In this document: positions 17,974 through 27,052 of the stretch, in pieces | How positions within the stretch are numbered: the first letter of the stretch is position 1 | How the letters are laid out: each line of letters begins with the position of its first letter | NCBI GenBank assembly: GCA_965249175.1 | Contig: OZ252227.1 | Coordinates: forward strand, 2,914,001 to 2,978,000 | Reading direction: 5' to 3' | Length of the DNA stretch: 64,000 bases | DNA from: CAZYFH01 sp965249175 | GTDB lineage: Bacteria > Acidobacteriota > Vicinamibacteria > Vicinamibacterales > UBA8438 | Position numbers and translations under genes: made by a program | The notes under the pieces: model-generated | What the model was told of the DNA's origin: nothing | Database searches by the model: none | The model's input: only the letters and a program-made list of their open reading frames with translations

Positions 17974-19109
17974 TGAGAGCCGTCCAGGCGGCAGCGGCGG
18001 CGCTGGGCACAGCCCCCGCCTGCGCGGTCCTGGGCCTGCCGCGGGCAACGCTGTATCGACAGCGTCGCCCGCCGGCGGTCCCGCCGCCGGCGCCCCGGCC
18101 GGCACCGCCACGCGCGCGGGATCCGGCGGAGCGGCAGGCCGTGCTCGAGACGCTGCACAGTGACCGCTTTCTCGATCAGGCCCCCGCGCAGGTCCATGCG
18201 AAGCTGCTGGACGAGGGGACCTCTCTCTGCTCGCCGCGCACGATGTACCGGCTGTTGGACGCGGCCGGCGAGGTCAAGGAGCGGCGCGACCAGGTCCGCC
18301 GCCCCCACTACGCCGCGCCCGAGCTGCTGGCCACGCGGCCGAACGCCGTCTGGAGCTGGGACATCACGAAGCTGAAGGGCCCGGCGACCTGGACATACTT
18401 CTACCTCTACGTGGTCCTCGACATTTTCAGCCGCTACGTGGTCGGCTGGATGCTCGCGCCGCGCGCGAGCGCCGCCCTGGCCGAGCGCCTGATCGCGGAC
18501 ACCTGCGCGAAGCAAGCGATCCAGCCGGGCCCACTCACGGTGCATGCCGACCGCGGCGCCGCGATGACGAGCAAGCCGGTCGCCCTGCTGCTCGCCGATC
18601 TGGGCGTCACCAAGACCCATAGTCGCCCCCAGGTCTCCAACGACAATCCGTTTTCCGAAGCCCAGTTCAAGACCCTGAAGTACTGGCCGGCGTTTCCCGA
18701 GCGCTTTGGGTCCCTGGAGGATGGTCGGGCGTTCTGTCACCAGTTCTTCGGTTGGTACAACAACGACCACTATCACAGTGGCCTGGGGTTCCTGACGCCG
18801 GCCGTCGTCCACCACGGCCAGGCCGAGGCCGTGCACGCGCACCGCACGCGGGTCCTCGCGGCCGCCTACGTGGCGCACCCAGAGCGGTTCGTCAAGGGGA
18901 CGCCCACATCAGCCGATCTGCCGCAGGCAGTGTGGATCAACCCTCCGGCGAAGAACATGGCTCCTCAGGATGCCCCAGGAACGACGAGCGTCACCCCGGT
19001 CGACCCGCAGGACCCCTTGATTTCCAGTCCGAGCGAACACTTGGCCACCACGATCATCGACCGCGGCGGGACTCTCATTTCTTCACCCTTGGTGTCTCAA
19101 TGTCATTGA
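17973..19109 (+). CDS. IS3-family OrfB transposase
   Basis: 378 residues from the ATG at 17973. An N-terminal HTH_21-like region is followed by an rve integrase core with the DDE residues in VWSWDITKLKG, VHADRGAAMTSK and NPFSEAQFKTLKYWP, then the FFGWYNNDHYHSGLG signature. The frame is complete, but its OrfA is truncated and the left end is lost, so the element is probably immobile unless complemented. The right end lies near 19118-19124; the same end recurs at about 36030 in inverted orientation. Confidence 0.9.
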   Translation: MRAVQAAAAALGTAPACAVLGLPRATLYRQRRPPAVPPPAPRPAPPRARDPAERQAVLETLHSDRFLDQAPAQVHAKLLDEGTSLCSPRTMYRLLDAAGEVKERRDQVRRPHYAAPELLATRPNAVWSWDITKLKGPATWTYFYLYVVLDIFSRYVVGWMLAPRASAALAERLIADTCAKQAIQPGPLTVHADRGAAMTSKPVALLLADLGVTKTHSRPQVSNDNPFSEAQFKTLKYWPAFPERFGSLEDGRAFCHQFFGWYNNDHYHSGLGFLTPAVVHHGQAEAVHAHRTRVLAAAYVAHPERFVKGTPTSADLPQAVWINPPAKNMAPQDAPGTTSVTPVDPQDPLISSPSEHLATTIIDRGGTLISSPLVSQCH

Positions 19110-19694
19110 CAGCTTCCGCTCTGTGAACCACGGCCCGGGGGATTCCAGGCGGTCACAGAGCAGCGTATGGGGGAATCAGCGCACGCAGCGCCGGTGGGGA
19201 GACGCGGGTGTATGCCCGAGCGTGGGCTGCTCGATCGAGCGGCTACCGCGAAAGCGGTTTAGTCCAATGCGTTCTATCGTCCCTGGTTATGTCGTGACCG
19301 AAGCGTGAGAGTCAAGCCCATTCTTAGTTGAAACTCTCCACGGCTCCCGATGGCTTACGCGGCCTGCTTCGTCGACGTCGTCGTGTCGATCTTCAGTTCT
19401 CGCTTCAATGCGGCCCGAAGCGTGGGAAGGTGGCGGTAGCCCCTCACCCTTCGTAGGCGCGGTTCGATGTCCAGGAGGGCGGTCGCCAGCCAGCGGTGGC
19501 GTTGGCTCGAGCTCTGCCAGTGATCTACCTTCGCGCAGCGTTCCTCGACCAGCGCATTGACCGACTCCAGACAGTTCGTCGTCTTCAGCGACCGGCCCAG
19601 CACTCCGTACACGCCCAATCGATGTAACGTCAGGGTTTCGTCCAGGCCTTCCGCCAAGCTGTCAGCCGCCGACTGGTTCCGCTCGTCCAACTCG

Positions 19695-21129
19695 GAGATA
19701 TAACCAGAAGTTGTGGATCGGCAGTCTGAAGAAGGCGGCGTATCCTTTCGCGTGAGCAACGCGAAAACTCCGGCTGGCAGGCCGGTGAAAGGAGCCGCCA
19801 CCCATGCTGAAGGTACTCGACAACGATGGAGCAGACAACGAAGTTCCGCCGGAAGAGCGCGGTGCGCAGACGGTGGACGAGCTGGCCCGGGAGGGAGCCC
19901 GGCGGATGTTGATGACGGCCCTGGCGGTGGAGGTCGGGCAGTACATCGAGGCCCACGGCGAGGAGCGGGACGCGCGGGGACGCCGGCTGGTCGTTCGGAA
20001 TGGTCGGGCCCAGGCGCGGAAGGTGACGTGCGGGGCAGGTACGCTCGAGGTGCATGCTCCTCGGGTGAACGACAAAAGGGTCAACGGCGCGGGCCAGCGG
20101 GAGCGGTTCACGAGTCGGATCTTGCCCCCCTACATGCGTCGCTCGCCCAAGGTGGCGGAGGTGCTGCCGATCCTCTATCTGCGCGGTCTGTCGACGGGCG
20201 ATTTCCGCGAAGCGCTGCCGGTGCTATTGGGGGATGACGCGGCCGGCCTCAGCGCGACCAACATCGCGCGCCTCACGGCGGTGTGGGAAGAGGACTACCG
20301 GCGGTTCCGCCAGCGGGACCTGGCCGATCGTGACTACGTGTACGTGTGGGTCGACGGCATCCATTTCAACATCCGGCTCGAGGACGATCGGCTCTGTACG
20401 CTGGTGATCATCGGCGTACGGCCCGATGGGACCAAGAAGCTCGTGGCCCTGGAGGACGGCTACCGCGAGAGCACCGACAGCTGGGCGACGGTGCTGCGGG
20501 ACCTCCAGCGGCGCGGCATGCGGGCCCCGGTGGGGGCGGTCGGCGACGGCGCCCTGGGTTTCTGGGCGGCCGTGCGCGACGTGTGGCCGGACACGCGAGA
20601 GCTCCGCGACTGGTGTCACAAGATGGGCAACGTGCTCGACAAATTGCCAAAGCGATTACAGCCGAAAGCGAAGCGCGCGCTCCGCGAGATCATGTACGCC
20701 GAGACGCGGGCACACGCCGAGGAGGCCATGGACGTCTTCATCGCCGAGTACGAGGCCAAGTACCCGAAGGCGGCGGCGTGCCTGGACGCAGACCGCGACC
20801 GCCTCCTCACGCACTTTGCCCTGCCAGCTGAGCATTGGCAGCACGTGCGCACGAGCAACGTCATCGAGTCGCCATTCGCCACGGTCCGACTCCGGCAGCG
20901 CGTGACCAAAGGCGCGGGCTCGCGCACCAAGGGCCTGTTGATGGCCTACAAGCTGCTCGAGATGGCACAGCAGCGCTGGCGTCGGCTCAATGGCGCGCAT
21001 CTGCTGCCACTCGTCCGCGCCGGCGTGACGTTCATTGACGGGGTACAGCAGGAGCGAAACAACGAGGGAGATCGGAAGGTGGCCGCCTGATCACGCTGAT
21101 GACCGATCCACAACATTTGACAATATCTC
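19695..21129 (+). mobile_element. IS256-family element IS-B, copy 1 (1435 bp) inside IS-A copy 2
   Basis: Terminal inverted repeats begin GAGATAT and share GTTGTGGATCGG about 15 bases inside each end. A perfect 9-bp duplication TCCAACTCG flanks it (19686-19694, 21130-21138). The element is intact and its transposase is complete. Confidence 0.93.
19804..21090 (+). CDS. IS256-family transposase (IS-B copy 1)
   Basis: 428 residues from the ATG at 19804 with AAAGGAG upstream. IS256-type motifs: RILPPYMRRSPKVAEVLPILYLRGLSTGDF, VYVWVDGIHFNIR (Asp), GAVGDGALGFWAAV (Asp), DWCHKMGNVLDKL and RTSNVIESPFATVRLR (Glu). It is clearly a different lineage from the IS-A transposase; little is shared beyond the fold motifs. 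Confidence 0.95.
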   Translation: MLKVLDNDGADNEVPPEERGAQTVDELAREGARRMLMTALAVEVGQYIEAHGEERDARGRRLVVRNGRAQARKVTCGAGTLEVHAPRVNDKRVNGAGQRERFTSRILPPYMRRSPKVAEVLPILYLRGLSTGDFREALPVLLGDDAAGLSATNIARLTAVWEEDYRRFRQRDLADRDYVYVWVDGIHFNIRLEDDRLCTLVIIGVRPDGTKKLVALEDGYRESTDSWATVLRDLQRRGMRAPVGAVGDGALGFWAAVRDVWPDTRELRDWCHKMGNVLDKLPKRLQPKAKRALREIMYAETRAHAEEAMDVFIAEYEAKYPKAAACLDADRDRLLTHFALPAEHWQHVRTSNVIESPFATVRLRQRVTKGAGSRTKGLLMAYKLLEMAQQRWRRLNGAHLLPLVRAGVTFIDGVQQERNNEGDRKVAA

Positions 21130-22189
21130 TCCAACTCGCCGTGGAGCGTCTCGAGCGCACCGAGGGCCTCGTCGTAGTCCGGCCGGTTGTACGCTCGCTG
21201 GAGACGCTGACGCCACACCGCCTGCTCGGGCTTGGCCAGGTAGCTCACCACGTTCTCGCGCTTGTGCCACTGGCACCGTTGGACCAGGGCCCGGCCCCGG
21301 AAGGCCTTCCGGACGGCCGTGCGGAGCCCCTTGCCGCCATCGAGGATGACCAGCACACCCTGGGAGAGGTCGAGGCCCCGCTCGACCAACGACCGCAGGA
21401 ACGGTGTGAGCACCGTCGCGTTCTCCGTGTCCGTTTCGACGAAGCCCAGGAAGCGTTTCTCCCCAGACAGCGTGATGCCTAGCGCGATGACCATCGTCGC
21501 GTCAGCGAACGTCTTGCCGTCCAGGAACACGGCCACCACGTCCTCATCGGATAGGTCCCGCTCCTGGAACGCCCGTAGCTGCGCCGCGCTGGCCTGGATG
21601 AACCCCCGGGACACCGTCGAACTCGACAGCCCGATCGCCCCGGGAATCGCCGCCGCGGCCGCCGCGTAGTTGCGGCACGAGATCCCGTAGAGCACCCGTC
21701 GCAGCAGCGCGTCGTCCACCGCGCGGTCGTCATGCAACGCCGCATACGACCGCAGCGGAATCTCGCTCCCCGCGAGGCGACGAATCCGGGGCACGCGAAT
21801 CGGCACGCGCTGCCCTGCGAGCCCCACCGTCCCAGGGTTACTGCCGTGACGGCGTCCACCGACCGACGCGTCCTTCCGGACGTAGCGCTCGCTCGCCAGC
21901 GCCGTCACCTCCTGGTCGAGCAACTCCTGCACATGCATCAGGCCCAGGGGCACCAGCGAGCGGATCAGCTCCACCTTCGCGTCCAGCTCCAGATCCGCGT
22001 AGGCCTCGCGGTGAATGATGTTGACCGAGCCCAGCTTGCGAACTTTCTTGCGCCTCCTGACCGCACGCAGGACACTCATCGTGGCTCCTCTCTCTCGTGG
22101 GGTGATGTCCGTCTTTTGCAACGTCATCACACCACAGGGTCTGGAGCCGTTTCAATGTTCAACTAAGATTAGCTCACCCTCAAGCGTGA

Positions 22190-22527
22190 TACATCAGCGC
22201 CTTAGCTGAAAATCGGTTCCCCGCCACATGAATAGCAACTTCTTTGAGTGATCGGCGTAAATCCGGCGGATGCCCCCCGCCTCGGCATGTCGCGCCGCCG
22301 CTAGGAGCTCGTCAAGATATGACTCTCGCCTTCAACCAAAGGCGTCAGAATGTCGCCTTTCATCAGCAAAGGCGACATCCGGCACTTCTCACGCCACCCC
22401 AAGGGCCTCGGTTAAGTAAACACTGCGCCGTCACACAGGACCTGATGATCGGCTTCAGTCCGTGGGACAGTCGTTTGTCAGGGGGAATCGGCGCGCGTAC
22501 GCGGGCTTGCCCTCGGCCGGTCCGGCC
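22190..22527. other. Non-coding gap between IS-A copy 2 and a lipoprotein gene
   Basis: 338 bases with no frame I would defend. The AT content is higher than in the neighbours and no IS end was recognised. It lies downstream of the lipoprotein gene and may hold its terminator, but no clear hairpin with a U-tract was seen. Confidence 0.5.
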
Positions 22528-23238
22528 CTACAAGGCCCCACCACTTCCTACGGTAACGCGACACAATAGCGTATTGTCCGTCTCGAGATCAGGTCCCCAG
22601 ATCAGTTCAGCTCGCGCATCCCAGTCGATCCCGTCGTAGCCCTGTTTGGGGTCGACAGCAGCTTCGCTGTGCACGGTTGCACTTGTCCACCCGCGATCAT
22701 CGAAGGAGGGCGTTGTCCATCCAGGAGGCTCGTCGAGCACGACGAAACCGCAGGGACCTTCGCCAGGCACAGGCTCGGCCTCATCCTCACACCCCTTGTC
22801 GAGCGGTGCCTGGTGAACAACGGTGCAGGCCCAACCCTTGCTAGACACTGCGACGACCTCCCCGGACGCTATCTCAGTCAGTTGCATGATGAACCCGCCA
22901 TCACCCATCTGCTGGTTGCCCCGTCCGATGTATTCGAGGCCTGAGTCGTTCTCAATGAAATCCTTGACCACGAAGTTGAGGTGTAGTGGATAGTCAGCCT
23001 GAAACGTCACACGCTCTGCGTTGAAGGAGCGTTCCGTCGTGATCGGCACGGAATCCTCGACCAGCAGGTCGGTGCCGAGATACGCAGCGAACCAATTGTC
23101 CGCCCAGGCCTCGAGCCGGAAGGTCACTGACCCGTTTGTTTGAGCGGTCGTTTCAACTACGTCCGAGGTCAGCCCTGCTCCCCCGCACGCGAGCAAGAAG
23201 AGGAACAATGAGCAGGTAATCACGTGGGTCTTGGCCAT
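22528..23238 (-). CDS. Secreted lipoprotein with WDN/jelly-roll-like domain, function unknown
   Basis: 236 residues from the ATG at 23238 with GAGGAAG six bases before it. The signal peptide ends in a lipobox at FLLAC (near residue 18). The mature part begins GSVTFRLEAWADNWFAAYLG, with later blocks NFVVKDFIENDSGLEYIG, GFVVLDEPPGWTTPSFDDRGW and GIDWDARAELIWGPDLETDNTLLCR. The C-terminal half looks like a galactose-binding-type jelly roll. No family was confidently recognised. The left end of IS-B copy 2 lies only 15 bases upstream of the start codon, so the native promoter has been separated and expression may depend on the IS. Confidence 0.65.
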   Translation of the reverse strand: MAKTHVITCSLFLFLLACGGAGLTSDVVETTAQTNGSVTFRLEAWADNWFAAYLGTDLLVEDSVPITTERSFNAERVTFQADYPLHLNFVVKDFIENDSGLEYIGRGNQQMGDGGFIMQLTEIASGEVVAVSSKGWACTVVHQAPLDKGCEDEAEPVPGEGPCGFVVLDEPPGWTTPSFDDRGWTSATVHSEAAVDPKQGYDGIDWDARAELIWGPDLETDNTLLCRVTVGSGGAL

Positions 23239-23712
23239 TTCGTCTTCCTCGATGAGATATAACCAGAAGTTGTGGATCGGCAGTCTGAAGAAGGCGGCGT
23301 ATCCTTTCGCGTGAGCAACGCGAAAACTCCGGCTGGCAGGCCGGTGAAAGGAGCCGCCACCCATGCTGAAGGTACTCGACAACGATGGAGCAGACAACGA
23401 AGTTCCGCCGGAAGAGCGCGGTGCGCAGACGGTGGACGAGCTGGCCCGGGAGGGAGCCCGGCGGATGTTGATGACGGCCCTGGCGGTGGAGGTCGGGCAG
23501 TACATCGAGGCCCACGGCGAGGAGCGGGACGCGCGGGGACGCCGGCTGGTCGTTCGGAATGGTCGGGCCCAGGCGCGGAAGGTGACGTGCGGGGCAGGTA
23601 CGCTCGAGGTGCATGCTCCTCGGGTGAACGACAAAAGGGTCAACGGCGCGGGCCAGCGGGAGCGGTTCACGAGTCGGATCTTGCCCCCCTACATGCGTCG
23701 CTCGCCCAAGGT

Positions 23713-25141
23713 GAGGGTGAGCTAATCTTAGTTGAAAATTGAAACGGCTCCAGACCCTGTGGTGTGATGACGTTGCAAAAGACGGACATCACCCCACGAG
23801 AGAGAGGAGCCACGATGAGTGTCCTACGTGCTGTCAGGAAGCGCAAGAAAGTTCGCAAGCTGGGCTCGGTCAACATCATTCACCGCGAGGCCTACGCGGA
23901 TCTGGAGCTGGACGCGAAGGTGGAGCTGATCCGCTCGCTGGTGCCCCTGGGCCTGATGCATGTGCAGGAGTTGCTCGACCAGGAGGTGACGGCGCTGGCG
24001 AGCGAGCGCTACGTCCGGAAGGACGCGTCGGTCGGTGGACGCCGTCACGGCAGTAACCCTGGGACGGTGGGTCTCGCGGGGCAGCGCGTGCCGATTCGCG
24101 TGCCCCGGATTCGTCGCCTCGCAGGGAGCGAGATTCCGCTGCGGTCGTATGAGGCGTTGCATGACGACCGCGAGGTGGACGACGCGCTGCTGCGACGGGT
24201 GCTCTACGGGATCTCGTGCCGCAACTACGCGGCGGCCGCGGCGGCGATTCCCGGGGCGATCGGGCTGTCGAGTTCGACGGTGTCCCGGGGGTTCATCCAG
24301 GCCAGCGCGGCGCAGCTACGGGCGTTCCAGGAGCGGGACCTATCCGATGAGGACGTGGTGGCCGTGTTCCTGGACGGCAAGACGTTCGCTGACGCGACGA
24401 TGGTCATCGCGCTAGGCATCACGCTGTCTGGGGAGAAACGCTTCCTGGGCTTCGTCGAAACGGACACGGAGAACGCGACGGTGCTCACACCGTTCCTGCG
24501 GTCGTTGGTCGAGCGGGGCCTCGACCTCTCCCAGGGTGTGCTGGTCATCCTCGATGGCGGCAAGGGGCTCCGCACGGCCGTCCGGAAGGCCTTCCGGGGC
24601 CGGGCCCTGGTCCAACGGTGCCAGTGGCACAAGCGCGAGAACGTGGTGAGCTACCTGGCCAAGCACGAGCAGGCGGTGTGGCGTCAGCGTCTCCAGCGAG
24701 CGTACAACCGGCCGGACTACGACGAGGCCCTCGGTGCGCTCGAGACGCTCCACGGCGAGTTGGACGAGCGGAACCAGTCGGCGGCTGACAGCTTGGCGGA
24801 AGGCCTGGACGAAACCCTGACGTTACATCGATTGGGCGTGTACGGAGTGCTGGGCCGGTCGCTGAAGACGACGAACTGTCTGGAGTCGGTCAATGCGCTG
24901 GTCGAGGAACGCTGCGCGAAGGTAGATCACTGGCAGAGCTCGAGCCAACGCCACCGCTGGCTGGCGACCGCCCTCCTGGACATCGAACCGCGCTTACGAA
25001 GGGTGAGGGGCTACCGCCACCTTCCCACGCTTCGGGCCGCATTGAAGCGAGAACTGAAGATCGACACGACGACGTCGAAGAAGCAGGCCGCGTAAGCCAT
25101 CGGGAGCCGTGGAGAGTTTCAACTAAGAATGGGCTTGACTC
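23713..25141 (+). mobile_element. IS-A copy 3 (1429 bp) inside IS-B copy 2
   Basis: Flanked by the perfect 8-bp duplication CCCAAGGT (23705-23712 and 25142-25149). The target lies in the transposase gene of IS-B. Copy 2 shows the reverse nesting, so both elements were active in overlapping periods. Confidence 0.95.
23815..25095 (+). CDS. IS256-family transposase (IS-A copy 3)
   Basis: 426 residues, complete. It differs from copy 1 at a few positions (for example MSVLRAV for MSGLRAV and SYEALHDD for SYAALHDD). The same DDE motifs FLDGKTF, ILDGGKGL and CLESVNAL are present. Confidence 0.95.
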   Translation: MSVLRAVRKRKKVRKLGSVNIIHREAYADLELDAKVELIRSLVPLGLMHVQELLDQEVTALASERYVRKDASVGGRRHGSNPGTVGLAGQRVPIRVPRIRRLAGSEIPLRSYEALHDDREVDDALLRRVLYGISCRNYAAAAAAIPGAIGLSSSTVSRGFIQASAAQLRAFQERDLSDEDVVAVFLDGKTFADATMVIALGITLSGEKRFLGFVETDTENATVLTPFLRSLVERGLDLSQGVLVILDGGKGLRTAVRKAFRGRALVQRCQWHKRENVVSYLAKHEQAVWRQRLQRAYNRPDYDEALGALETLHGELDERNQSAADSLAEGLDETLTLHRLGVYGVLGRSLKTTNCLESVNALVEERCAKVDHWQSSSQRHRWLATALLDIEPRLRRVRGYRHLPTLRAALKRELKIDTTTSKKQAA

Positions 25142-26125
25142 CCCAAGGTGGCGGAGGTGCTGCCGATCCTCTATCTGCGCGGTCTGTCGACGGGCGATTT
25201 CCGCGAAGCGCTGCCGGTGCTATTGGGGGATGACGCGGCCGGCCTCAGCGCGACCAACATCGCGCGCCTCACGGCGGTGTGGGAAGAGGACTACCGGCGG
25301 TTCCGCCAGCGGGACCTGGCCGATCGTGACTACGTGTACGTGTGGGTCGACGGCATCCATTTCAACATCCGGCTCGAGGACGATCGGCTCTGTACGCTGG
25401 TGGTCATCGGCGTACGGCCCGATGGGACCAAGAAGCTCGTGGCCCTGGAGGACGGCTACCGCGAGAGCACCGACAGCTGGGCGACGGTGCTGCGGGACCT
25501 CCAGCGGCGCGGCATGCGGGCCCCGGTGGGGGCGGTCGGCGACGGCGCCCTGGGTTTCTGGGCGGCCGTGCGCGACGTGTGGCCGGACACGCGAGAGCTC
25601 CGCGACTGGTGTCACAAGATGGGCAACGTGCTCGACAAATTGCCAAAGCGATTACAGCCGAAAGCGAAGCGCGCGCTCCGCGAGATCATGTACGCCGAGA
25701 CGCGGGCACACGCCGAGGAGGCCATGGACGTCTTCATCGCCGAGTACGAGGCCAAGTACCCGAAGGCGGCGGCGTGCCTGGACGCAGACCGCGACCGCCT
25801 CCTCACGCACTTTGCCCTGCCAGCTGAGCATTGGCAGCACGTGCGCACGAGCAACGTCATCGAGTCGCCATTCGCCACGGTCCGACTCCGGCAGCGCGTG
25901 ACCAAAGGCGCGGGCTCGCGCACCAAGGGCCTGTTGATGGCCTACAAGCTGCTCGAGATGGCACAGCAGCGCTGGCGTCGGCTCAATGGCGCGCATCTGC
26001 TGCCACTCGTCCGCGCCGGCGTGACGTTCATTGACGGGGTACAGCAGGAGCGAAACAACGAGGGAGATCGGAAGGTGGCCGCCTGATCACGCTGATGACC
26101 GATCCACAACATTTGACAATATCTC

Positions 26126-26311
26126 ACACTGACGCTCGACACCCAGGAGCGGTTTGCCACACTGACGCTCGACACCCAGCGGGAAATGGCCAGCATCCAA
26201 GCGGGCTTTCAGTCACAGTTCGCTGACCTGAAAGCCAGTATTAAACTCTTAACATTCGTCTACGGTCCTCTCGTCATCGCCCTGCTGGTTCGGCTCGTAT
26301 TTTTCTCGTGA
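26126..26311 (+). pseudogene. Truncated small coiled-coil / membrane-anchor protein
   Basis: The frame enters from the right end of IS-B copy 2 without a start codon. Residues TLTLDTQERFA are repeated (33-bp direct repeat at 26126 and 26159), then comes an amphipathic stretch QAGFQSQFADLKASIK, a single membrane helix (FVYGPLVIALLVRLVFF) and the stop. The design (coiled coil followed by a C-terminal helix) matches the DUF1640-like small proteins at 53962-54198 and 47910-48218. Confidence 0.6.
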
Positions 26312-26394
26312 CATCACGGGCGGTTTGGCCGCCCTTTTCCCCAGACGCGGCGGGTGTTTTGCCCCCGTCGTATCGATCTCGAGGGCGCCCCCGG

Positions 26395-26720
26395 GCTGTG
26401 GCTGCCGACGTGCACGCCGTCGATCACCCGCGCGGCGAGGTCGAGGTCCGCCAGCGGAGCGGCCCGCCAGGCGTCCACTTGTGTCTGGGTCTGCGCCACG
26501 AAGCGCCGACTGACGGCGCTCTGACTGGTGCCTCGGGCGCGCACGTCCGCACCCAGCGGTTCCAGACTCCGCCCATATTGGCGCGTCGCCACGTCGACGA
26601 GCATCTGTTCAACGACGCGTCGGTTGCGGGGGTGAGCGTCGGCAAACGCCTGGACCGGCAGGCCCAGCTGCTGGCCGGCGCGCCGGACCTGCGGGCACCG
26701 GATTGCGCCCTTGTGGGACG
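26395..26720 (-). pseudogene. IS256-family transposase fragment (related to IS-C)
   Basis: Reads RCPQVRRAGQQL, QAFADAHPRNRRVVEQML, VATRQYGRSLEPLGADV, SQSAVSRRFVAQTQTQVDAW and VIDGVHVGSH, closely parallel to the middle of the IS-C transposase up to its first catalytic Asp. Both sides are lost and the sequence has diverged, so this is an older relic than the intact IS-C copy. Confidence 0.8.
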
Positions 26721-26730
26721 TCTTGTCACC

Positions 26731-26801
26731 TGTTCATATCTTGCATACCCTGTTCAGAGTCGACACAGGGTATGAACACTTTTCAGGCGAGATATGAACA
26801 C
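26731..26801. repeat. Nested palindromes with TGTTCATA motifs
   Basis: The outer arms TGTTCATATCT (26731-26741) and AGATATGAACA (26790-26800) enclose inner arms CATACCCTGT (26744-26753) and ACAGGGTATG (26765-26774). TATGAACAC also occurs twice as a direct repeat (26771, 26793). Such clustered, dyad-symmetric motifs suit a protein-binding site, for example a replication, partition or recombinase control site of the adjoining plasmid remnant. The function is inferred. Confidence 0.6.
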
Positions 26802-26883
26802 GGCCTTGGTGTGAAAGCGTCAATGGTTGCGGGGGCGTGCGGCTGGTTCGTGCGCGACTCACGGACGTAAATGCCTGATCGTA

Positions 26884-27011
26884 CGGACGTAGCGACCCCC
26901 CGCCAAAGGGGGGGGCTGTGCCAGCATTCGTGTTCCGTTCGCTGTGTCGGCTGTGCCGACACTAACGCTTCTGTAACACGATGCGCACACCCCAGGGGGT
27001 CGCTACGTCCG
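26884..27011. repeat. 17-bp perfect long inverted repeat with inner hairpin
   Basis: CGGACGTAGCGACCCCC at 26884-26900 and its exact complement at 26995-27011 bracket 94 bases that hold a second perfect hairpin GTGTCGGC-TGT-GCCGACAC (26944-26962). It lies just behind the tyrosine recombinase gene (whose stop is at 27053), a usual place for an attachment site. The right arm plus about 25 bases recur, diverged, at 54902-54938. Confidence 0.7.
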
Positions 27012-27052
27012 CATGTATCCCTCCGGGAAGGGGCGCCGCCTGCCGGCGGCGT

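Larger units (their letters stand above)
19355..22079 (-). pseudogene. IS-A transposase split by IS-B
   Basis: The N-terminal part runs from the ATG at 22079 down to about 21130 and contains both catalytic Asp motifs. The C-terminal part (19694-19355) contains the Glu motif NCLESVNALVEE. The break lies at the Leu-Asp of GELDERNQSA, where TCCAACTCG was duplicated by IS-B. Without precise excision this copy cannot make full-length transposase. Confidence 0.92.
19309..22181 (-). mobile_element. IS-A copy 2, interrupted by IS-B copy 1
   Basis: An inverted-orientation IS-A copy flanked by the perfect 8-bp direct repeat AAGCGTGA (19301-19308 and 22182-22189). Removing IS-B (1435 bp) and its 9-bp duplication leaves exactly 1429 bp, the length of the other IS-A copies. 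Order of events: IS-A inserted first, IS-B second. Confidence 0.92.
23363..26086 (+). pseudogene. IS-B transposase split by IS-A copy 3
   Basis: Residues up to MRRSPKV are at 23363-23712; the frame resumes at 25142 (AEVLPILYLRGL) and reaches the stop at 26086 with all three catalytic motifs in the second part. A downstream in-frame ATG at 25148 could give a 312-residue product, but it would lack the N-terminal DNA-binding region. Confidence 0.9.
23254..26125 (+). mobile_element. IS-B copy 2, interrupted by IS-A copy 3
   Basis: Both IS-B ends are present. After removal of IS-A copy 3 and its 8-bp duplication the length is exactly 1435 bp, as for copy 1. The outer flanks do not match (ttcctcgat and acactgacg), so no target duplication remains: this copy joins sequences that were not originally adjacent. 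Confidence 0.9.

Noticed and set aside
25148..26086. Separate 312-residue transposase gene
   Set aside because: It is the second half of the IS-B copy 2 transposase after the IS-A insertion, not an independent gene.
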